This document shows positions 56,663 through 64,000 of a stretch of 64,000 nucleotides of DNA, piece by piece; position 1 is the stretch's first letter; each line of letters starts with the position of its first letter. Origin of the DNA: Arctopsyche grandis (taxonomy: Eukaryota; Arthropoda; Insecta; Trichoptera; Hydropsychidae). Made by a program: the position numbers and the translations under genes. The stretch is from positions 11,766,079 through 11,830,078 of the forward strand of contig NC_135356.1 of assembly GCF_051622035.1 (NCBI RefSeq), written 5' to 3'. The notes beneath the pieces were generated by a model that had not been told where the DNA came from, searched no databases, and was given only the letters and a program-made list of their open reading frames with translations.

Positions 56663-58291
56663 CAGGCCTGGGCAAACCGCAGCCCGCCGAGTATTTTGGT
56701 GCAGCCCTCGAGCAATATTCAAAAAAGTTTACTTTTTTCTGATCTAAAATTTTTTTGTTGATTTGTTAAATGTTTTATCGTTTCTGAGATAAGATAGAAT
56801 TCGAATTTGGACCAAACTAGAATACAAACTTTAATAAGCAATTATCATCAATATTAGAATCGATCACATGGTACTCGATAGCTCTCGACGAAAATAATGA
56901 TCGAAAAGATACCGCACACTTATTAATTTTCATACGCGGATGTAATTCAATTTGAAATTATTGAAGAGCTTTTGTCATTGGAATCACGTAACGATCAAAC
57001 AACAGGAGCTGATATTTTTGAAAAAGTTGTTAATTGATTCAAAAAATAACAACTGATGGGACACCAAGTTTGACCGGTAAAAATATTGGACCATTAAAGA
57101 AAATCCAGGAAAAATTTGCGAAAATTGTCCTGATTGCAATTTAATTATAATTTATTGTATTATATGTACATCAAAAAGTATTGTGCAAAAATGTGTTAAA
57201 AGTTGAACATGTGACAGCTTGTATTATTAAACTTGTAAATTCAAGACGATCGAGTGGCTTGAAACACACAATTCATTGCTTTTCTTCAAGTTATTGAATC
57301 TGAGTTCACAATTATTATTTATCATAATCATATTCGATGGCTTAGCCTAGGAAAAATACTTCAGCGAGTATGGGATACAAAAGAAGAAATCATTCTATTA
57401 ATGAAAATAATTACCTACTTTCCCGAATTAACTGATAATGACTGGCTGTGTGATTTTGCTTTTACTTTGGACATCTTGACACACTTAAATACTTTCATCA
57501 CAGTGTTCCAAGGGGAAAATTTATATTTCCATGATATGGTGAAAAGTTTGAATGCATTTAAATTAAAACGACGACTGTTTTTTTCACCATTTATTGATTA
57601 AACGGGCAGACCACTTTTCAACCATGAAATTGCTGAAGATACCAGAAAATAAATTTGAAGAATATGGTGAAATTATCAACGATTTCAGTGGTGAGTTTCC
57701 ATGAAGATTTGGCGACTTCCAAAAAATTGAGATAGGCTTGGCAATCATACGAGATCAATTGCAATATATATTGATAGCGTAACGACGGAGATATAAATTA
57801 AGATTATATATTTACAGTGGGATGCTGATTTAAGGGAATTACATATGAATTAAATTACACCGTTATGAAGAAATTTGCAAATTTTACAACGCCCTTAAAA
57901 AAAATACGGAAAAATTCGGCAAACTTAAAGATTTTGCTCAAAAAATGTTGGTGGTTTTTTGATCAACCTTAAATATGTAAACAAACATTTTCAATCATGA
58001 ATATCAATAAAAATTCTTTACAATCAAGTATCACAGATGAAAGTTTACAAGCCTTTTTTAAGAATTTCAACTACAAAATTTTCTCCTGAAATTAAAAAAC
58101 TGTTAAAAATGTAAAACAGTTTCACTCGTCAAATTAAATGTTTGTTTTGTATGAAATTTAAAAAAATGTATGTTTTAATTCCATTCACGATAATAAATAA
58201 TGTATATCTAAAAATAGTATTTTACTTGCGGCCCGCCGCTCATTTTTAATTTCTAATGTGGCCCTTCATCCAAAAAGTTCGCCCAAGCCTG
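56663..58291 (+). mobile_element. GTF2IRD2-like hAT element, 1.63 kb, nearly complete
   Basis: Ends are CAGGCCTGGGCAAAC and, inverted, CAGGCTTGGGCGAAC, followed inside by GCAGCCCGCCG and the related CGGCCCGCCGC. The flanks CTCTAACC and TTCTAGAG are only partly alike, so the 8-bp duplication is diverged. Inside, on the plus strand at 57401-57601, is FPELTDNDWLCDFAFTLDIL, then THLNTFITVFQGEN, then KSLNAFKLKRRLF, typical of the transposase-derived part of GTF2IRD2/ZBED-like proteins. Other coding parts are broken by stops. Confidence 0.8.
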
Positions 58292-58316
58292 TTCTAGAGC
58301 TTTTTTATTTATTCTT

Positions 58317-58856
58317 TATTTCACATATTTATATCAGCATTGAACATATCCTATGAGGATAGTCTATTTTACCTACATATGATGGTTGATTTATCAATTA
58401 TACACGAATGAAATTTTATTATTACATAGATTCAACGATTTCTTTAACCACGAAAATACATACCGGAACACCGTCCCGGTGCGTTCCACCACAAAAAACG
58501 CATTTGATATTGCCAAGTTCTATCGTATTCTGTTTTCCTCATAATCTTTGTACGTATGTATTTAATTTAATGACTTCCTTTTGTTTAACCACTATGTTAT
58601 ATATGTTTATCACCCGTGCAAATAACGATTGCAAAGCTGTACTTTTGTGTAACTTAATTTCTATAATGCATATCAAACTTATACTGGAATGGGTTGTTGC
58701 ATTTGATGTTCTTACATATGAAAACACGCTGTGTTGACGACCTTTGAATGAAATTTTATTAAAAATACAGCGTATTATTTTTTTTCATGAGGTCAGCTCA
58801 CGTGATCGAACCCGGTGATCTCTCAGTGCTTAGCACTATCGCCACCACCGAGCCAT
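58317..58856 (-). mobile_element. Possible SINE with tRNA-like head
   Basis: Minus strand from about 58856: GGCTCGGTGGTGGCGATAGT looks like a tRNA 5' part with box A (TGGCGATAGTG). About 35 bases further, GGGTTCGATC matches box B. Spacing fits an RNA polymerase III promoter. An A/T-rich tail ends near 58317 (AATAAAGAATAAATAAA). Whether the 470 bp between belong to one SINE is uncertain. Confidence 0.45.
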
Positions 58857-59155
58857 GCTGCTGGCTATTTACGACCCATAGTGAGTTAATAAATAATAAT
58901 AATACCAAAAAATATATCTACTGGTTTCAAACGAGTCAGTGTTCACTGCAAGGTTTTCATGTTTTATAAAGCCTAGGGGAATGACATACTGGCTGGCACC
59001 TGACCGCACTTACAAACGACAATTGACCGATGAATTGCGTTGGTCATGCAAATACCGCCAATCTTACAGCTTGTTCGCAAATTTAATGAAACAAGCAATT
59101 TAGCGAATAGGGTATAAAATATAGTAAACGGATTATTGCGTAAATTCTGATCGCG

Positions 59156-59338
59156 GACACGACAATCGTTGCCACAAAATTCGCGAATCCGGAATACCTG
59201 GCACTCGAATTCTCGTTAGTACAATAATTCGCGTGGATAACTTTCGACTGATGGAGTTTTGGGTGCCAGACGTTCCGTGATTGAGATTTTAGTGACTTGC
59301 GCGAGATCGCTTTTTGCTGAATAATCGCCGAACCATAA
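59156..59338 (-). repeat. TTCGGTGATTA repeat, copy 4
   Basis: Inverted, more diverged copy of 43510-43680: ends GGTTCGGCGATTATT on the minus strand at 59338 and includes AACGTCTGGCACCC. Confidence 0.55.
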
Positions 59339-59339
59339 A

Positions 59340-61070
59340 ATATATAGAGATTTTATTGTAATATGTTTGATACGCGTGCTTATAATGATCGACAACATTA
59401 ACATTGAATGTATAAATAATATATGCACTGCGTGTAAGTAAATATGCTTGCACAAATATTTGTGTGTGTAGATACATATGTATGTATCTACATTGTATAT
59501 CGAAATAGGGTCCCCATTTTGATCCCCATTATGGGAATCACTCAGCTATGTACATAATTGTTAATCTAACGATTTAATTACATAGATGATAATATACATT
59601 GTAAATGTACAACTTATAGCTTAAGTAATGATTATTACACTTTGCTTGTCGTTTTTACCGTACATCCTTATCTCGTATTAAGTCCAATTCAGTGGTGTAG
59701 TGCTAAACTTTGAGGTGCCGGTACCCTCGATTTTGCACTTTCTTTGCATTATGCAAGAAATGCATCGAGTGTATCCTCAAAGCAATCTTCGAGCGATGAA
59801 TGTATCCTTCACTTCATGACACAAAGCCGTTTAGCCGTTCGTCGCAGAATCGTTTTTTTATGAATTGCATCAATAATATACATACAAGTATGTACATATC
59901 CTGAATTCCTAGCTAAGCATTTTTTTTTTAATTATCTGGGTGGAGTTTAGAAATCCAAAGGCTTGTAAAAAATTAAAGAGCCATGGGCTGGATTAAAGGT
60001 AAATCCGACTCAGCTTAAGGGCGCGAACACACAGCGAGGGATGCGGTATCTTGTACGTGGGATATTTTTTTTAGATAGTTTTAAACATACAAAAAAAAAC
60101 ACGCGTATACGGCGTAGTATACGCGGTATCGTGCAGTATATACATAGGATCGTCTATTCAATGGAGCGGTCTCGTTGAAATTCTATAGAATTGTTTATAC
60201 TAACTTGACGTTGATATATACCAATTCGACCCTTCGGACGGGACTTGACTAAAATTTTCCGAAATTCACCATGCAAAAACAGGTATCATTTTACCTATCC
60301 CAAATACCAGGTTCTTTATTAAATTTAAATATATAAATCTACAAAATTTAGTTATTCTTATAGTTTAATTACAATCTACTTATAAACTGTGCGGTTTTTC
60401 CAGATAGAAATCAGAATGAAACAGGGGAAAAACGTGGTTGTGCAATTGCAATGCGATATTTTCCTCCTACAAGCATGTATGCATGTGTAATACACTAGTT
60501 GCAGTTTTCGTCGGATGTCCATATCTTACATGCATTATGACTGGAAATATTGTATTTGAGTTATGCTTTATTTGAATCATATGCATAAATTATTATTTAA
60601 GTATTAAAAAATAAATTTTGATTGATATCTAATCGTAAATTAATTATCTAGCTCGGTGGATTATCACGTTAGTGCACTAACTACGATTTTTCATCGAGAA
60701 AATGCTAATTACATCAATTACGTGAATATGATTTGTTTTCCTGTTACTCATCGCAGTAGTTCTTCTTATTCTTACATTATTATATTTAAAATCAAAAAAA
60801 CTTGATATATGTACATACATTATATATTATACACATGTATACATAAAGTAAAAATCAAAATCGTGATTTTAGTTATTATTTCGAAAAGGAATTGATGCAT
60901 GATTTGAAACTTTTTTATGTATGTATGTATGTACATACCCGGTCTCCGTGACGAGCCGGAATGTGAAATTACCGAAAAAGCAAATATCGGAAGGCAAAGA
61001 TCGAAAATGGAAGAATGGAACAAGGCTGAATGACAAAAAAAGAGAGATAATTTCACCGCATGCCAGTCAT
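59340..61070. other. No gene seen
   Basis: AT-rich DNA with TATGTATGTACATA words. CAGTGGTGTAGTGCTAAACT at about 59691 resembles a hAT end but has no partner. Open frames are short and without motif. Confidence 0.35.
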
Positions 61071-61074
61071 ATAT

Positions 61075-61160
61075 TTATTTTATTTATTTTTATTTTTTTA
61101 TTTTTTTATTTAATTTACACCAAGAAGGCCTAACAGGTAAACCCAATGCACCTTCCTGTC
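61075..61160 (-). mobile_element. Retroposon 3' end with A/T tail
   Basis: Minus strand: GGTTTACCTGTTAGGCCTTC, TTGGTGTAAATTAAATAAAA and a TAAAAAAA-type tail. This looks like the conserved 3' end of a LINE or SINE. The rest of the element was not traced. Confidence 0.45.
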
Positions 61161-61322
61161 CAAAGACAATTATATAAACATATATGTACACCATCCATAT
61201 ATACACAAATTCTTACACGTATACACAAATACACATACATACATTCATAAATTCTACTGCTTCCTCTTCCGTTTCGTCTCCATTGGCTCAACCTCCGTTG
61301 GCTCAATCAAAACTGCCATTTC

Positions 61323-61905
61323 TTGTCTCAAAGAAAGTCACGCGCCAAACTGGGAGACCGAAAATTGGTAATTTATTACCAAAATGTACGAGGTCTCAGG
61401 ACAAAGCTGGCTGCGTTTAATTCAGCCGTTTCTACTATTTGTGATGATATGGTAGCACTAACGGAAACATGGTTGACTTCATCATTTTTTGATGCTGAAC
61501 TTTTTGATTCTTCCTGGAGGGTGCATCGTCGCGATAGAGTAGATCGACGATCGACGTGGTGGTGGTGTATTATTTGCTTGTCGTGATTGGTTTCGGTCAG
61601 TCCGGATGACAAATTTTGAAACTCTATCTGGTGAGGACTTATGGAATTCATAACTTGAAAATCATAATCGAGAAAGAATATTACGAAATACAAAAACCTT
61701 GTAAACATAGAATGAATTCAAGACGATAAACGATATATAGTAATAATAATTATTATTTTTAGTTGTTTGTGTATATATATGTTTTGTTTTTGTTATGTCT
61801 AATTTATTATTTTGTTTCTTGTCTTTTCTGTTATATTTTTGACCATTGTGGCGCATTCCTGTAATGCTACAACGGTCCAAACTTTAAATAAATAAATAAA
61901 TATAA
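61323..61905 (+). pseudogene. Jockey-like LINE, endonuclease start joined to 3' UTR
   Basis: Plus strand. LVIYYQNVRGLRTKL, then ICDDMVALTETWLTSSFFD, is the N-terminal block of the APE-type endonuclease of LINE ORF2. The Asn of QNVRG and the Glu of LTETW are active-site residues. The frame breaks at about 61560. The 3' end reads GCGCATTCCTGTAATGCTAC, CAAACTTTAAATAAATAAAT. Most of the endonuclease and all RT are missing: an internally deleted copy. Confidence 0.7.
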
Positions 61906-61937
61906 AAATACACATATATACATATACATACACACCT

Positions 61938-61943
<6 letters not shown>

Positions 61944-62020
<77 letters not shown>
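61944..62020. repeat. TA microsatellite
   Basis: About 77 bp of alternating AT, between two LINE copies in opposite orientation. Confidence 0.9.
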
Positions 62021-62026
<6 letters not shown>

Positions 62027-62129
62027 AAATAGCATACATATATAAATAAAGATAAAACCAACACACATACACATTATGCTAAATAATAAAATTACAAAAT
62101 GAAAACAACATGTGTAAATATGTATGTAG

Positions 62130-63376
62130 CTAGAAGTCATTTAAAATATGCTGCCTGACAGAACTGTATGATGAAGTAAAAACATCAAGGCTCCCAGAAA
62201 GCAGGTTAAATAGTCGAATGGCTCTTGAAAGAGGTGAGTCATCAAGCATATTAGTTCTGGCCCGAATAGGCAGGAATAGAGTTCTGGAGCGAGATTCTCT
62301 CAGTTTCTCAGGTACTCTAAGTTTAAGATTACACAGAACTTCAGGAAGATGACATTCACCCCTTAGAATTTTTAGAAAAAGCTTACCAAGATGATTGTTT
62401 CTACGTGAAGCTAAGGAGTCAAAGCCCAAGGAGCCCATGACAAACTTACTGGGAAATAAGTAGGGATAGCGCCCAAACTCTCTCATGTAGAGATAGCGAA
62501 GAAATTTTCTTTGCACCCTCTCTAACATTAGCGTGTACCTTAAATGATTAGGACTCCATATGGCCGAACCAGATTCAAGCAAACTGCGCACCAATGTAGT
62601 ATACAGTAAACGCGTCACTCTGGTGCTATTAAAGGCGCGTGAGTTTCTGATGACGAAGCCTAAAGTTTTTGTAGCCCTATTGCACACATCTTGGATATGA
62701 GAATTAAAATTCCAGATATTTGAAAAAGTAATTCCCAAATCCTTGATATGTGTGTGACGGGCAAGAATAGAGCCATCAATATTGTAACCAAATTCAATTG
62801 ATGATCGAGATCTGGAAAAAGAGACAATGTGACACTTGTCAACGCTTATCGGAAGACAATTTGAGTGTGACCAAATAACGAGTGAATCTAAATCGCTCTG
62901 TCGCAGTAGAGCATCGGAAGAAGATTCAACGCACCTAAAAAGTTTTAGATCATCTGCATATAATAAGAAGTTGCAGTTGTGGAATATTTCCCTAATATCA
63001 TTAACAAATAAAATGAATAGTAAGGGACCGAGATTAGAACCCTGTGGAACACCAGAGCAGGTTGGGTATTCAACAGAAGAATAAATTCCATATTTTACAA
63101 ACTGACGTCGATCCTTGAGATAATTTGTGAATAACTGAGAGAGACCATATGAGAAACCATAACCAATTAGTTTATTGATAAGGATGGAGTGATTTACTTT
63201 GTCGAAAGCCTTTTCGAAATCCGTGTAAACAGTATCTGTTTGAATATTAGCATCCAAGGAACCTGTTACAAAACCAGAAAATGACAACAAATTTGTGGTC
63301 GTTGAACGTTGTGGACGAAATCCATGTTGCTGATCAATAATCATACTCTGGCAATGATTGAAAATATACCTATGAA
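62130..63376 (-). CDS. LINE reverse transcriptase, 5'-truncated (404+ codons)
   Basis: The longest open frame after the zinc-finger gene. Minus strand from about 63376, with the ATG at 63344 internal: upstream codons LHRYIFNHCQS continue the family match. Landmarks: QHGFRPQRSTTTNLL (RT block 2), DTVYTDFEKAFDKVNH with the first catalytic Asp, SGVPQGSNLGPLLFILFVND, LLYADDLKLF with the catalytic YADD, VDKCHIVSFSR, KDLGITF, and the C-terminal thumb WSPNHLRYTLMLERVQRKFL. Endonuclease and ORF1 are missing, as expected from 5' truncation. No stop or frameshift inside, so the insertion is young or recently active. Jockey superfamily, probably. Confidence 0.85.
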
Positions 63377-63864
63377 GTATAATATATTATATATACATAG
63401 TACCGTTTACCATGCACCCTCTTTTTTTGATCTTTCGACATAAGATCTTTCGATTTTCGATCTTTGTCTTTCGATATTTGCTTTTTCGGGCTTTTCACTT
63501 TCGGTCCTGCGAGGTAGACCCGTATATATTCAGTTGCGGATTTTTGCCTTGGGGTCCTAGCAGCTTTAAAACATAAATTTTTAATGAATTATTATTGTCA
63601 CTTTCTGAAAGAAAAAAAAGCTTGTACGTTCATTATTTTAATAAATGCTTCACATTTCCGAGAAGCTTCATATTGGAACTTGGCCAGAACACAGGAATCC
63701 GCATCTATATGCACAGACCCACGACAGGAAGTTTTTACCACTAGCGTAAAACTCGTTTTGTGTCGATTTTGTTAAATTTTAGAACAGGAAATGAAACAAA
63801 ACTTTTTATTATACACACATAATATATTCATCAATAATATTTACAAAAAAAAACTGTAATTAAC
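63377..63864. other. No gene seen
   Basis: AT-rich DNA with repeated GATCTTTCGA/TTTCGATTTTCG words at 63430-63480. Nothing coding recognised. Confidence 0.4.
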
Positions 63865-63999
63865 TTAATATTTAGTTGTCCCTCCCCTATTTGTTATAAC
63901 AGCCCGAATTGATCTCTACGCATGACTGTATTTTTTTACGTTTTTCCATGCATCTATTATTTTTTCTTTTAAATTATCTAACGTAGTATTAGGGCTGTT
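63865..63999 (-). pseudogene. Tc1-like transposase C-terminus (runs off window)
   Basis: Minus strand from the window edge: TLDNLKEKIIDAWKNVKKYS, a TAG stop, then RSIRAVITNRGGTTKY and the natural stop at 63865. The pattern (helix, then AVIxNRGGxTKY at the end) is the C-terminus of Tc1-type transposases. One in-frame stop. It is a different Tc1 lineage or part from the relics at 12934 and 23163, which lack this end. Confidence 0.75.
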
Positions 64000-64000
64000 A

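Noticed and set aside
58790..58856. Functional tRNA gene
   Set aside because: Box A and B are present but I could not pair an acceptor stem or a normal anticodon arm; SINE head is more likely.
61799..62140. 113-codon Tyr-Ile rich frame
   Set aside because: TA microsatellite between the two LINE copies.

Overview
The window is AT-rich nuclear DNA of an insect, or at least an arthropod. The signs are a ZAD-C2H2 zinc-finger gene with introns of about 73 and 111 bp, GT-AG exon signals, no operon structure, and dense relics of insect-type transposons (Jockey-like and RTE-like LINEs, Ty3/Gypsy with an insect-style LTR and tRNA-Leu-like primer site, hAT of several kinds, Tc1, PIF/Harbinger, piggyBac-type MITEs). 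The order cannot be fixed from the sequence. There is one probable host gene (minus strand, 40.9-42.5 kb), a degraded partial copy of it (46.8-47.7 kb), two exons of an unidentified conserved protein (54.3-54.6 kb) with an inverted pseudo-copy at 48.6-48.9 kb, and possibly one MADF-type first exon near 3.3 kb. Almost everything else is mobile DNA.

Layout. 0-6.3 kb: Jockey RT scrap, a diverged periodic block carrying ACTTCCGGT every 119-158 bp, two hAT-type MITEs with perfect 8-bp target duplications, a possible MADF first exon, and a Tc1 relic. 6.3-38.26 kb: a very large repeat complex. A 10,229-bp unit (6316-16544) begins to repeat at 16545. The second copy runs into a tandem array of about 5.5-kb units (unit starts 20332, 25759, 31296 and 36833; array end about 38258; period 5,537 bp for the later units). 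Each complete array unit is a fossil mosaic: a Gypsy LTR with primer site and protease piece, a Tc1 transposase relic interrupted by a 139-bp piggyBac-type MITE, and a chimeric Gypsy reading frame in which integrase is followed by gag. That gag core is itself repeated five times in 174-bp (58-codon) steps.

38.26-48.2 kb: RTE-type RT scrap, a LINE 3' end split by a 749-bp hAT element with an 8-bp duplication, the zinc-finger gene, a 405-bp solo LTR whose empty site survives in the paralogous copy, a ZBED5-like hAT relic, a PIF/Harbinger pair (transposase plus MADF/BESS-like gene) split by a 507-bp piggyBac-type element at TTAA, the partial zinc-finger gene copy, and GC-rich minisatellites. 48.2-64 kb: the exon pseudo-copy, several hAT relics (including a nearly complete 1.63-kb GTF2IRD2-like one), TA microsatellites (one inside a perfect 92-bp palindrome), the conserved exon pair, a tRNA-like SINE head, two LINE copies in opposite orientation, and a Tc1 transposase C-terminus running off the end.

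The genes do not form a pathway. What the window records is successive insertion, then tandem amplification of a finished transposon nest. The most unusual object is the 5.5-kb array with its in-gene 174-bp sub-array. The order of events can be read in several places from target-site duplications and paralogous empty sites.
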